From Yoonia sp. F2084L (GTDB taxonomy: Bacteria; Pseudomonadota; Alphaproteobacteria; Rhodobacterales; Rhodobacteraceae): DNA of 64,000 nucleotides. The stretch covers positions 372,001-436,000 of the forward strand of contig NZ_JALKAH010000004.1 in the NCBI RefSeq assembly GCF_023015625.1, given 5' to 3'. The notes under the pieces are model-generated. The model had not been told where the DNA came from and made no database searches. It saw only the letters and a list, made by a program, of their open reading frames with translations. Positions 7,858 through 16,483 of the stretch are shown here, piece by piece (within the stretch, counting starts at the first letter, position 1; every line of letters begins with the position of its first letter). The position numbers were made by a program, and so were the translations under genes.

Positions 7858-9968
7858 ATGATGACCTGAACGACCTCAAAGCCATGATGGAGGACGCGAC
7901 CCCACGCCCGGATGCGGCACGGCGGGCGGAAAGCATCGCATTGGCGCAGAAAAACTTTGCCGACCTCCAAGGATCACGCGATGCGGCGCGTCCCACTTCT
8001 GTAACCGGGCCAAAAGGCCTTTGGACAGGAGTGAAGACCATGCTGAACACGTTAACCACCAAAGGCGGGCTGACCGCGACCACCGCACTTGTCGCTTGCG
8101 GATTTCTTGTGCTGACCCCGCAAGGCCAGGATTTGCTGCGCCCACCATCGGCCCCGCAGATCACGATGACAGAGTTTGATGGACAGACCCTCGCGCCGCA
8201 GCTTGAGAGTGGCCCGCTTCTGCAAGAAGAACTGTCTTCCGATATGATCATTCAAGACGCGCCAGCCGAGATCGTCGGTGAGGTTTTGCGCGGACCCTTG
8301 GAAGTGCCTGCGCCGGAAGAGACGTTTACCGATCGCTCAACCCCAGCGCCGCAGGAACCGTCATCAATAGCGCCAAGCATCCAAACCCTTAATTTGGAAA
8401 GCGGTGATCTGGCGCCTGCAGTACCAGAACCTCAAGCACTCAGGGAACGAACCACAGTTCTGGCATCTCCCGCGGCACCAAAGGATGCGCCTGCGGTTTC
8501 TAACCTCACCGCTGAAACGCGGGCCATTGCGCTGCCGCCGCCACCAACAGACGATGTCGCAGCCCCTGTCATCGGCAACACTGAAACCTTTGCCAACGCC
8601 GACACCAACCCGTTGCAGATCACGGCTGACACCCCGGTTTCGACTTTCTCCATCGACGTCGATACTGCCGCTTATGCAGTCGTGCGCTCTTCTCTTTCTC
8701 GTGGCCAACTTCCCCCCACTCAGGCGATACGGATCGAAGAGCTGATCAATTACTTCCCCTACGACTATCCCGCACCTGACGCAGGCGAGGCACCTTTCCG
8801 GCCTACGGTGACCACCTTCCAGACCCCGTGGAACGCAGACACCCAGCTGGTGCATATCGCCTTGCAGGGTCAAATGCCCGAGATTGCCGCACGGCCACCG
8901 CTGAACCTTGTGTTCCTGATCGACACCTCTGGGTCGATGGATGACCCGACCAAGCTGCCGCTTCTGAAGCAATCTTTCCGGCTGATGCTGGATCAGCTGC
9001 GCCCCGAGGATGAGGTCGCCATTGTCGAATACGCCGGCAGCGCAGGACAGGTTTTGGCCCCTACGGCAGCGTCTGAAAGAACGGTGATCCTGCAAGCGAT
9101 CCAGTCCCTCGGTGCAGGAGGGTCCACGAATGGGCAAGGCGGGCTGGAGCAGGCCTATAGCGTCGCAGAAGCAATGCGAGAAGACGGCGAAGTGAACCGC
9201 GTGATCCTTGCCACCGATGGCGATTTCAACGTGGGGCTTAGCAATCCTGACGCGCTTAAAGACTTCATCGCCGATAAGCGGGACACCGGCACCTACCTCA
9301 GCGTTCTTGGCTTTGGCCGTGGCAATCTGGATGATGCAACGATGCAAGCGCTGGCCCAGAACGGAAACGGCACAGCGGCCTATATCGACACCCTATCCGA
9401 GGCGCAAAAGGTGTTGGTGGATCAACTCTCGGGCGCGCTTTTCCCCATCGCAGGCGACGTGAAAGTGCAGGTCGAATTCAACCCTGCTCAGATCGCTGAA
9501 TACCGTCTCATTGGCTATGAAACGCGCGCGCTGAACCGCGAGGACTTCAACAATGACGCTGTAGATGCGGGTGAACTGGGTGCAGGCCATGCCGTGACCG
9601 CGATCTATGAGGTCACGCCGGTGGGTAGCCCTGCGCAACTGAGCGATCCATTGCGCTATGCCCCGAATACCGTGGCTGCAACGTCGGACGAATTAGGCTT
9701 TCTAAAGCTGCGTTACAAAGAACCCGGCGAAGCTGTCAGCCAGTTGATCGAAACGCCGATTGTCGGCAGCAGCATTCCGGGGACCGAGGCGAATTTTGCC
9801 GCCGCAATTGCCGGGTTTGGTCAGTTGCTACGCAATCCTCAGTATCTGGGCGACTGGAGTTATGACGATGCAATCGCACTGGCAAATGCCAATCGTGGCT
9901 CAGATGACTTCGGATATCGGACCGAGGCGGTGCAACTGATGCGTCTGGCACAAAGTCTGTCACAATAA
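7854..9968 (+). CDS. Membrane-anchored VWA-domain protein (YfbK-like), possible anti-sigma role
   Basis: 704 aa. Layout: an acidic cytoplasmic N-terminus of about 65 residues (NDDLNDLKAMMEDATP...), one membrane segment near residues 75-92 (ATTALVACGFLVLTP), a Pro/Ala/Glu-rich linker to about residue 250, then a YfbK-type N-terminal block (TFSIDVDTAAYAVVRSSL), a VWA domain with an intact metal site (FLIDTSGSMDD, DxSxS), and a C-terminal YfbK/DUF3520 region. The VWA part should lie in the periplasm. The short cytoplasmic head directly coupled to an ECF sigma gene is what a membrane anti-sigma factor looks like; that role is inference. Confidence 0.85.
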   Translation: MNDDLNDLKAMMEDATPRPDAARRAESIALAQKNFADLQGSRDAARPTSVTGPKGLWTGVKTMLNTLTTKGGLTATTALVACGFLVLTPQGQDLLRPPSAPQITMTEFDGQTLAPQLESGPLLQEELSSDMIIQDAPAEIVGEVLRGPLEVPAPEETFTDRSTPAPQEPSSIAPSIQTLNLESGDLAPAVPEPQALRERTTVLASPAAPKDAPAVSNLTAETRAIALPPPPTDDVAAPVIGNTETFANADTNPLQITADTPVSTFSIDVDTAAYAVVRSSLSRGQLPPTQAIRIEELINYFPYDYPAPDAGEAPFRPTVTTFQTPWNADTQLVHIALQGQMPEIAARPPLNLVFLIDTSGSMDDPTKLPLLKQSFRLMLDQLRPEDEVAIVEYAGSAGQVLAPTAASERTVILQAIQSLGAGGSTNGQGGLEQAYSVAEAMREDGEVNRVILATDGDFNVGLSNPDALKDFIADKRDTGTYLSVLGFGRGNLDDATMQALAQNGNGTAAYIDTLSEAQKVLVDQLSGALFPIAGDVKVQVEFNPAQIAEYRLIGYETRALNREDFNNDAVDAGELGAGHAVTAIYEVTPVGSPAQLSDPLRYAPNTVAATSDELGFLKLRYKEPGEAVSQLIETPIVGSSIPGTEANFAAAIAGFGQLLRNPQYLGDWSYDDAIALANANRGSDDFGYRTEAVQLMRLAQSLSQ

Positions 9969-9979
9969 TCGCCCCATTT

Positions 9980-10009
9980 CCCCACCTTATAATGTATCAT
10001 AAGGTGGGG
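9980..10009. terminator. Hairpin after the sigma/VWA operon
   Basis: Perfect 11-bp arms (CCCCACCTTAT / ATAAGGTGGGG) around an 8-base loop, 11 bases after the VWA stop. No clear T-run. The arm shares its AAGGTGG core with the palindromes at 46839 and 53388. Confidence 0.55.
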
Positions 10010-10026
10010 GAAATCAGAGTACCCTC

Positions 10027-10416
10027 ATGCCCAAACGCATCAAAAGCCGCCAATCCCTGGAAGAGATCCTCGCGTCTTGTTCTGACACGCTTTTCCCTGC
10101 TCAAATGGGCAAGGCAGAGGTGCAGGTGAACAGTACTGATGTTGAGGGCGACACGCCGCTTCATGTACTGACCCAACGCGGCAACACTTATGGGATCAAA
10201 CTGCTGCTTGAGGCTGGCGCGCATGTGAACGCCCTTGGCGATATGTCCGAGACGCCCTTGCACATTGCCGTGCGCAAAGGGAATGCAGAGGTTGTCGCGT
10301 TGCTGCTCGACAGCGGTGCGGACCCCGATATTGTTTCTGAATTCGATGAAACGCCTCGGTCAATGACCGCTCAGGCAGATAGCGCGCTACTGCGCCGATT
10401 ATTCGCGCAACGGTAG
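10027..10416 (+). CDS. Ankyrin-repeat protein
   Basis: 129 aa with two to three ankyrin repeats: GDTPLHVLTQRGNTYGIKLL followed by ETPLHIAVRKGNAEVVALLL and DETPRSMTAQADSALLRRLF. No signal peptide or membrane segment, so cytosolic. Ankyrin repeats bind other proteins; no partner is suggested by the context. The gene is convergent with the beta-lactamase-fold gene, with only 2 bases between the stops. Confidence 0.85.
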   Translation: MPKRIKSRQSLEEILASCSDTLFPAQMGKAEVQVNSTDVEGDTPLHVLTQRGNTYGIKLLLEAGAHVNALGDMSETPLHIAVRKGNAEVVALLLDSGADPDIVSEFDETPRSMTAQADSALLRRLFAQR

Positions 10417-10418
10417 CG

Positions 10419-11426
10419 TCAGGACATCTGGGTTCGCGCTAACGGCAGAATTTGGCCTTCGATCAACCTTTGCAGGTCTCCAAAGTAGCCGCCGCTGCGC
10501 GCAGGGCGCATCGGATCCGATGTAAGAGCGAGTGTCAGTTCCACCTGCGGCGCCACACAGATGATCTGCCCGCCGTAGCCGCGCGCCAGCGCATAGCGCA
10601 CCCCTGCCCCCTCGCCTAAAAACCAGCCATAGCCGTAACCGAGCCCCGAAAAGACCGACCGTGTGCGTGGTTGGAACGATTGCCTGACCCAATCAGCGCT
10701 CAGCACACGTCTATCTCCGATAGCCCCGCCCATCCGGTACATCTCGCCAAAGCGGATCATGCTCTCCAGCGTCAGCGACATTTCATTGCCGCCCAAGTAG
10801 CGCCCTTGCGGGTCGCGAGTCCAGGCGGGCACATCAAAGCCCAAGGGCGTGCCCAAGCGTTGGCGCGCCAATGTCAGAAGCGATTGCCCCGACACTTCGG
10901 CCAGAACTGCGCCCAAGATGTGAAAAGACCCTGTGGAATAGAGCATCCGCGATCCCGGTTCCGCGACAAACGGGCGGCTCAGCGCATTTGCGACCCAGTT
11001 GCTGCTGCTGACCCATTCACCGTAGTTGGCACCCGACGTCCGTTCAAGTCCGGCCTGCATGGTGATGAGGTTTTCGATTGTGAGCTGTGCAACCCGTGGA
11101 TCAGCATTGGCGGGGATTAAACGCGGTGCCACGTCGCCCAGACGCGCATTGATTGACGGCAGCTCACCGCGGTCCAGAGCGGCACCAGTCAATGCCGCAA
11201 CAATCGTTTTTGACACCGATTTGATGGGGACGGCACGGCCCAGAGCGGGACCGCGAAACACCTCTGAAAGGACAGTTTGCCCTGATTGCCGGATCATCAA
11301 GGCGTGGCATTGATCCAGACTACGGGCAGCACCCGATATCTGCGCCCAAAGGTCCATCTGTGCCAGCATCGGCGTGGCCAAAGTCGCGAGGCTACCTGAC
11401 AGAAATGTGCGGCGTCTCAGTTGCAA
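10419..11426 (-). CDS. Serine hydrolase, beta-lactamase class C fold
   Basis: About 335 aa. Motifs of the beta-lactamase/PBP4-type esterase family: SxxK as SVSK in AVPIKSVSKTIVAAL, the Tyr motif in RMLYSTGSFHILGAV, and a C-terminal HxG-like GYGGQI in ARGYGGQIICV. The N-terminus MQLRRRTFLSGSLATLATP looks like a twin-arginine signal, so the enzyme is exported. I place the start at a TTG (11426) with AAGGG 8 bases upstream; the frame stays open to 11477. Substrate unknown (peptidoglycan peptide, ester or lactam). Confidence 0.82.
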   Translation of the reverse strand: MQLRRRTFLSGSLATLATPMLAQMDLWAQISGAARSLDQCHALMIRQSGQTVLSEVFRGPALGRAVPIKSVSKTIVAALTGAALDRGELPSINARLGDVAPRLIPANADPRVAQLTIENLITMQAGLERTSGANYGEWVSSSNWVANALSRPFVAEPGSRMLYSTGSFHILGAVLAEVSGQSLLTLARQRLGTPLGFDVPAWTRDPQGRYLGGNEMSLTLESMIRFGEMYRMGGAIGDRRVLSADWVRQSFQPRTRSVFSGLGYGYGWFLGEGAGVRYALARGYGGQIICVAPQVELTLALTSDPMRPARSGGYFGDLQRLIEGQILPLARTQMS

Positions 11427-11501
11427 TAGGCAAACCCTTCTTGTGTTCCGAAAGGAAGGATAGATCACAGCGCTCAATACGCCACAAACAATCGCGTGGG
11501 G

Positions 11502-12185
11502 TCAGCAGCGATAGGCTTGTGTCTCATAGAATTCGCGCAGGGTCTGGCCTTTGATGGGCCGGTAGCGATCAAGCTCTTGCAGCTCTGACACGCGGTCCAG
11601 TCGAAACATCCGAAACCCTTCGCGCAATTCGCACCAACAAATCGCGGTCCAGACCTTTCCCCAGAACCACACGCCCAAGGGCCGCACGACACGCTTCGTC
11701 TGTTGACCCGCTTCATCGCCATAGCTGATCTGAAGTCTGATATGCGCCTCGGATGCGGCCTCAAACCGGTCCAGATAATCACGCCATTGCCCGCGCTGTT
11801 CTGCACCACCCATCGCATGCACGTTCACTTGGCCGACCTGTTGGCGCGCGTCGTCTGGCAAAACCGCGTCGATCTTGACCAGCGCCTCTTGCGCGGCGGC
11901 GGCCATTTTCGTGCCGCCCCATGTTTGCAGAATACGCGCGCCCGAGACCAGCGCAACAATCTCATCATGGGTGAACATCAAAGGCGGCAGATCATACCCG
12001 TCGCGCATCAGATAACCGACCCCGGCTTCCCCTTCGATGGGGACGCCGGAACCAATCAGATGGGCCACATCGCGGTAAATCGTGCGTGGCGTAACCTCAA
12101 GTTTGTCGGCCAGTTGAGCCGCCGTGGTCAGGCGACCGCCTCGCAGATATTGCAGGATCTGAAAGAGGCGGTCAGCACGGCGCAT
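11502..12185 (-). CDS. YafY-type transcriptional regulator (HTH + WYL domain)
   Basis: 227 aa. The N-terminal HTH_11 (MRRADRLFQILQYLRGGRL ... VTPRTIYRDVAHL) is followed by a WYL-type domain (RLQISYGDEAGQQTKRVVRP and a WCELREGFRMFRLDRV block). WYL domains sense nucleic acids or small ligands. The ATG directly follows the stop of the VOC gene (TAAATG), so the two form a tightly coupled operon, and the regulator probably controls it. Confidence 0.9.
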   Translation of the reverse strand: MRRADRLFQILQYLRGGRLTTAAQLADKLEVTPRTIYRDVAHLIGSGVPIEGEAGVGYLMRDGYDLPPLMFTHDEIVALVSGARILQTWGGTKMAAAAQEALVKIDAVLPDDARQQVGQVNVHAMGGAEQRGQWRDYLDRFEAASEAHIRLQISYGDEAGQQTKRVVRPLGVWFWGKVWTAICWCELREGFRMFRLDRVSELQELDRYRPIKGQTLREFYETQAYRC

Positions 12186-12551
12186 TTAGGCTGCGGCCTC
12201 AAACAGACCGATAGAGTTGCCATCCAGATCCTTGGCATAGGCAAAACGACCAGCGGGGATAGCAATCGGTGGGCTGACCACCTGACCGCCTGCTTTCCAA
12301 CACCTATCAATGCCGTCTTCCAACTTATCCGTGATCGCAAGATGAATGGTGTTGCCGCCATCCGGCGCAGGTTTGCCCGGATAAAGATGTGCGCCGGCAC
12401 TGCTGTCCATGCTGCCCAAAACAGCCATCGGGTTGGGGCCGGAGTTGTCTATCTCCATTTCGTAGCCGAAGACTTCGTTGTAAAAGGCCACAGCCTTGTC
12501 CATGTCAGTCACTGGAATCTCACCCCAGGCCATAATTGTACGATCAGCCAT
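12186..12551 (-). CDS. VOC family (glyoxalase/bleomycin-resistance fold) protein
   Basis: 121 aa. A single VOC module pair (MAWGEIPVTDMDKAVAFYNE, FGYEMEIDN, GNTIHLAI, FAYAKDLDGNSIGLFEAA). The GNTIHLAI and FEAA segments resemble metal-ligand positions of the fold, but the metal set cannot be confirmed by eye. Substrate unknown. First gene of a two-gene unit with the WYL regulator; SD GGAG 7 bases before the ATG. Confidence 0.87.
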   Translation of the reverse strand: MADRTIMAWGEIPVTDMDKAVAFYNEVFGYEMEIDNSGPNPMAVLGSMDSSAGAHLYPGKPAPDGGNTIHLAITDKLEDGIDRCWKAGGQVVSPPIAIPAGRFAYAKDLDGNSIGLFEAAA

Positions 12552-12626
12552 GTTTCATCTCCTTGATTTCAGGTTGATGAACATCTTTAACCATACCCCT
12601 GCTGACAGCATTATGTCAGCATGTTT

Positions 12627-13385
12627 TCAGCAGATGTCACTAATCCAGCCCAAGCGCGCTTCGGTGGTCGTGCGCGGTTTGTATTCCCCCGCAACCCAAC
12701 CCCTGTAGCCCTGAGCATCAAGCTGCGCAAAAAAGGCAGGATAGTCGATGTCGCCCTGACCCGGTTCATCCCGGTCCGGCATCTGCGCGACCTGCACATG
12801 CGCCGTGATATCCCGCATTGCGTCCCAAGTGCCAATGACGTCGCCAGTGATCCTGGCGGCATGATAGGTATCAAACTGCAGTTTGAGGTTGGGCGCATCA
12901 ATTGCAGTGATCACCTCACGCCCCAGATCAAAATCATTCAGGAAATACCCGGGCATCGTATCATTATTCATCGGCTCAATCGTCAGGCTTTGCTGCGGGG
13001 CCTCACCGGCAGCCCAACGTAGATTGTTGATAAACGTCGCCTTCGCCTCGGGTCCTTCGGCCACACCAGACATGATGTGTAAATGCTTTGCACCCAAAGT
13101 CCGCGAGTAGCGCAGCGCCCGGATAAAGTCCTTCTTAAATCGCTCTTCCAGCCCCGGGACCGCGGCAAAACCTTGGTCGCCACCGGTGTAATTGGGCGGC
13201 GGGCAGTTGATCAGCACCATTTGCAGCTCATACCGCCCAAGTTCATTCACGATGTCCTGCGCATTCACGTCATAGGGAAACAACACCTCAACCGCGTCAA
13301 AGCCTGCCTCTTTTGCAGCAGCGAACCTTTCGATGAATGGAAGTTCGGTGAAAAGCCAAGTCAGATTGGCGCAAAATTTCGGCAT
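12627..13385 (-). CDS. hyi: Hydroxypyruvate isomerase family protein
   Basis: 252 aa TIM barrel of the AP-endonuclease-2-like sugar isomerases. The N-terminus MPKFCANLTWLFTELPFIER, the metal-site region LTIEPMNNDTMPGYF, KLQFDTYH and GEYKP match hydroxypyruvate isomerase, which converts hydroxypyruvate and tartronate semialdehyde in glyoxylate metabolism. OtnI (2-oxo-tetronate isomerase) is a close alternative. glcDEF in the same window supports a glycolate/glyoxylate link. AAGGA lies upstream of the ATG. It has its own promoter region (13386-13521), where I see no clear operator. Confidence 0.88.
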   Translation of the reverse strand: MPKFCANLTWLFTELPFIERFAAAKEAGFDAVEVLFPYDVNAQDIVNELGRYELQMVLINCPPPNYTGGDQGFAAVPGLEERFKKDFIRALRYSRTLGAKHLHIMSGVAEGPEAKATFINNLRWAAGEAPQQSLTIEPMNNDTMPGYFLNDFDLGREVITAIDAPNLKLQFDTYHAARITGDVIGTWDAMRDITAHVQVAQMPDRDEPGQGDIDYPAFFAQLDAQGYRGWVAGEYKPRTTTEARLGWISDIC

Positions 13386-13521
13386 GAAGTATCCTTGAGA
13401 CGCATGTGTTTGGACATCGGCGGCACGAAACCGAAATTCCGTCTTCTTTGCAAGTCAGCAGCAAGTGTTCGGGCCGCTCGCCGACGCCGCCGGAAACCGG
13501 TGAAGAATGATTTTCAACGCC

Positions 13522-13842
13522 TTAGTCCGGGATCGCCTGCCGCACAAACGTCGTCAGCTCTTTTTCGTTCATCTCATCAAGCGTGTGTAATTTCAGATGC
13601 CGCCGCATCTTGCCAGCACCTTCCAAATGACCATCTGGGTCGTCAAACGATGCGCCATTTGAGAATTCGACAGACACGTGGTCTTTGTAGCTGAAGACAC
13701 CACCGAAAAAATGCTTGTCATCATTAGGATCAAGAGCAAACACTTCACCACCATATTTTGGGACAAAACGCACATCAGGCGCGAGCTGAACAATCAGTTT
13801 CTTTACAGCAAGACTAATTTCGTCAGCCTTTGATTGATCCAT
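13522..13842 (-). CDS. DUF1801 domain protein
   Basis: 106 aa, starting MDQSKADEISLAVKKLIVQL. A strong SD (GGGGGAAG) precedes this ATG, so the longer open frame up to 13908 is not used. The body (FVPKYGGEVFALDPNDDK, FSYKDHVSVEFSNGASFDDP) and the C-terminal LKLHTLDEMNEK...FVRQA fit the DUF1801/YdhG-like fold. Function unknown. A second, distant member lies at 55433-55861. Confidence 0.8.
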   Translation of the reverse strand: MDQSKADEISLAVKKLIVQLAPDVRFVPKYGGEVFALDPNDDKHFFGGVFSYKDHVSVEFSNGASFDDPDGHLEGAGKMRRHLKLHTLDEMNEKELTTFVRQAIPD

Positions 13843-13961
13843 GATCTTCCCCCTTTGTTGTGGTGCGTTGCTTACTACAAAGATTGCGATCAGGACTCTA
13901 ACCAACAACTGCCAAATGGGAAGTGCGCTATGCGAAGTCCGCTGACATGTCTTGACGCGGG

Positions 13962-14549
13962 TTACGCCAACTCAGCGGCTGGAATGATCGGAAAGAACAC
14001 ACCTTGCGAGCGGATACCAAACCATTCCGCGCCTTCATGGTCCGCATGTTCGCCGATCTCCACCAGACGGTAAAATGATTTGCGGTCGATGAGCGCTTCA
14101 AGGTTGGCACGCACCAGCACATAAGGAGACGGCTCGCCTGTTTCAGCATCGCGCACAACACGGATCGGGTGATCTGGTCCGGCGATCATGCGGTCACCAA
14201 CGTTTGTTTCGAACTCAAGCCCGTCGCCTTTGGCATTGAAGTCCACCGCCACGAATGGCGCGTCATCGACCGTGATCCCAACCTTTTCAACCGGGGTCAC
14301 AAGCACATAATCGTCACCATCCCGACGCAGAATGGTTGAAAAGAGCTTCACCAACTCCGGCCGCCCAATCGGCGTGCCCATATAAAACCACGTTCCATCG
14401 CGCGCGATGCGCATGTCGATATCCCCGCAATGGGGCGGATTCCACAAATGCACGGGCGGCAAACCGCCCTTTTGGGCAGCACGGGCGCTACTTGCGAGGC
14501 TTTCTGCGGAGGGGGTCACAATCTTTTGTGTGGTCATTGTTTTTGCCAT
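13962..14549 (-). CDS. DUF1285 domain protein
   Basis: 195 aa. The HLWNPPHCGDIDMRIARDGT stretch followed by WFYMGTPIGRPELVKLFSTI is the signature of DUF1285, a conserved alphaproteobacterial cytosolic family of unknown function. Start may be the ATG used here or a second ATG four codons on. It diverges from the MoxR operon over 57 bp, and in many Rhodobacteraceae the two sit side by side, so shared regulation is plausible. Confidence 0.88.
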   Translation of the reverse strand: MAKTMTTQKIVTPSAESLASSARAAQKGGLPPVHLWNPPHCGDIDMRIARDGTWFYMGTPIGRPELVKLFSTILRRDGDDYVLVTPVEKVGITVDDAPFVAVDFNAKGDGLEFETNVGDRMIAGPDHPIRVVRDAETGEPSPYVLVRANLEALIDRKSFYRLVEIGEHADHEGAEWFGIRSQGVFFPIIPAAELA

Positions 14550-14606
14550 TGGGTGTGATGGTATTATCTGTTGTTATGAAAGATATAGTTCAACCGGAGG
14601 AATGTC

Positions 14607-15614
14607 ATGGCCAACGATGCCGATCTTGTCGCCCAAATTGAAAAACTGGGCGCAAAGCTGGGTGAAGCCCGCACCAGCATCTCGGCCCGTTTTATCGGCC
14701 AGCCTCGGGTTGTCGACCTGACATTGACCGCGCTGATTTGCGGCGGGCATGCGGTGCTGATCGGACTGCCGGGCCTTGGTAAGACACGGTTGGTTGATAC
14801 GCTGTCGACTGTGATGGGCCTTGATGGCAATCGCATTCAGTTCACGCCGGACCTGATGCCTGCGGATATCTTGGGGTCCGAGGTTTTGGAAACCACCGAT
14901 GACGGCAAGCGCAAGTTCCGCTTCATTCAAGGCCCGATCTTTTGTCAGCTTTTGATGGCCGACGAGATTAACCGCGCCTCGCCCCGGACCCAGTCGGCGC
15001 TGCTGCAAGCCATGCAGGAGAAAGAAGTCACGATCGCGGGCGAACATCGCTCACTGGGCGTGCCGTTCCACGTGCTTGCCACCCAAAACCCGATCGAACA
15101 GGAAGGCACCTATCCGCTGCCAGAGGCGCAGCTTGACCGTTTCCTTGTGCAGATCGACGTGCCCTACCCGGATCGCGCGACCGAAAAAGACATTCTGATT
15201 GCGACGACAGGTGTGGAAGAAGCACAGTCCAAGCCCGTCTTCACCGCGCAAGAACTGTTGGACGCGCAAACTGTCCTGCGTCGCATGCCGGTTGGTGACA
15301 ACATCGTTGAAATGATCCTCGACCTTGTCCGCGCTTGCCGTCCAGATGATGAAAACGCGCCTGATATCATCCGGCAGAACGTCAGCTGGGGGCCCGGCCC
15401 CCGTGCGGCGCAAGCGCTTATGCTAACCGTACGTGCGCAAGCGCTGTTGGAGGGTCGCCTTGCGCCATCCGCAGAAGACGTGCGCGCGATGGCCGTGCCT
15501 GTGCTTGAACACCGGATGGCCCTGTCCTTTGCCGCCCGCGCACGCGGCGAGAGCATTCATCACGTTATCAACACAGTCGCAGACCAAATCACGACCGTGG
15601 CCAACGCCGCATGA
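14607..15614 (+). CDS. MoxR family AAA+ ATPase
   Basis: 335 aa. Walker A is [10 protein letters not shown], Walker B is [20 protein letters not shown], sensor 1 is [20 protein letters not shown]; all are diagnostic of MoxR. These ATPases act as chaperones that activate or insert metal into VWA-domain partners. GGAGG lies 7 bases before the ATG. It is the first gene of a five-gene unit with DUF58, two large membrane proteins and a lipoprotein; it overlaps the DUF58 gene by 4 bases. Confidence 0.95.
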   Translation: MANDADLVAQIEKLGAKLGEARTSISARFIGQPRVVDLTLTALICGGHAVLIGLPGLGKTRLVDTLSTVMGLDGNRIQFTPDLMPADILGSEVLETTDDGKRKFRFIQGPIFCQLLMADEINRASPRTQSALLQAMQEKEVTIAGEHRSLGVPFHVLATQNPIEQEGTYPLPEAQLDRFLVQIDVPYPDRATEKDILIATTGVEEAQSKPVFTAQELLDAQTVLRRMPVGDNIVEMILDLVRACRPDDENAPDIIRQNVSWGPGPRAAQALMLTVRAQALLEGRLAPSAEDVRAMAVPVLEHRMALSFAARARGESIHHVINTVADQITTVANAA

Positions 15615-16483
15615 CCAACTCCCTCGCCCTGAGATCCGACGCCGAGGCGCTTGCCGCCCCGCTGCCTCCGCTTCTGGCGGAAGCAGAGCATTTGGCGTCG
15701 GCGGTGCTTTTGGGCGAACACGGACGCAGACGAGCAGGCACAGGAGACACCTTCTGGCAGTACCGCCCAGCCCAGCCGCATGACGAGGCACGCAGCATCG
15801 ACTGGCGCCGCTCTGCCCGGTCAGATGCGAATTTCGTGCAAGACAAGGAATGGCAAATCGCGCAGTCGGTCATCCTCTGGGTGGATCAGGCCGCGTCAAT
15901 GTCTTTCGGGTCAGACGATAACCTGCCCACCAAAGCCGCACGTGCCCGCACACTTGGCCTCGCCTGCGCGATCCTTTTGATCCGAGGTGGCGAACGTGTC
16001 GGATTAACCGGCCTGCGCCTGCCCCCACGCCGAGGCGAGGCGCAGCTTATGCAGATGGCCCAGCTTTTGTCGGAACAAGACGACACCGATTACGGTGCGC
16101 CAGAAGCCCAAGGGATGCTGCCGCATTCGCGCGCTTTGTTCATCAGTGACTTTCTGGGGGACATCAAACCCATCGAAGAGGCGCTGTTGCGTGCCGCAGA
16201 TCGGGGCGTAGGTGGCGCACTGTTGCAAGTGCTCGACCCGCAAGAGGAGGCTTTCCCCTTCGACGGACGCACGATTTTTGAAAGCATGTCAGGTGCCCTC
16301 CAGCACGAAACGCTCAAGGCTGGCGACCTCAAAAGCCGCTACCTTGACCGGCTTGCCGAACGCAAAGACCGGCTACAACATCTTGCGCGCATCACCGGCT
16401 GGCAATTCCAGACGCACCACACCGGCGAGAGTCCCACCAACGCCTTGCTTTGGCTTTATGGCGCTTTGGAGAATCGCGCCTGA
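15611..16483 (+). CDS. DUF58 domain protein (VWA-like MoxR partner)
   Basis: 290 aa. The DUF58 core is visible as FWQYRPAQPHDEARSIDWRR, followed by a VWA-like fold. The position of the DxSxS metal motif reads VDQAASMSFGS, so the first Ser is replaced by Ala and metal binding may be weakened. Cytosolic. It overlaps the MoxR gene by 4 bases (ATGA) and the next gene by 1 base, so the products are probably made in fixed ratio. Confidence 0.9.
   Translation: MTNSLALRSDAEALAAPLPPLLAEAEHLASAVLLGEHGRRRAGTGDTFWQYRPAQPHDEARSIDWRRSARSDANFVQDKEWQIAQSVILWVDQAASMSFGSDDNLPTKAARARTLGLACAILLIRGGERVGLTGLRLPPRRGEAQLMQMAQLLSEQDDTDYGAPEAQGMLPHSRALFISDFLGDIKPIEEALLRAADRGVGGALLQVLDPQEEAFPFDGRTIFESMSGALQHETLKAGDLKSRYLDRLAERKDRLQHLARITGWQFQTHHTGESPTNALLWLYGALENRA

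Noticed and set aside
8364-9347. Long open frame on the minus strand opposite the VWA gene
   Set aside because: Antisense shadow of a clear VWA-domain gene; no domain, no ribosome site, Cys/His/Arg-rich shadow composition.
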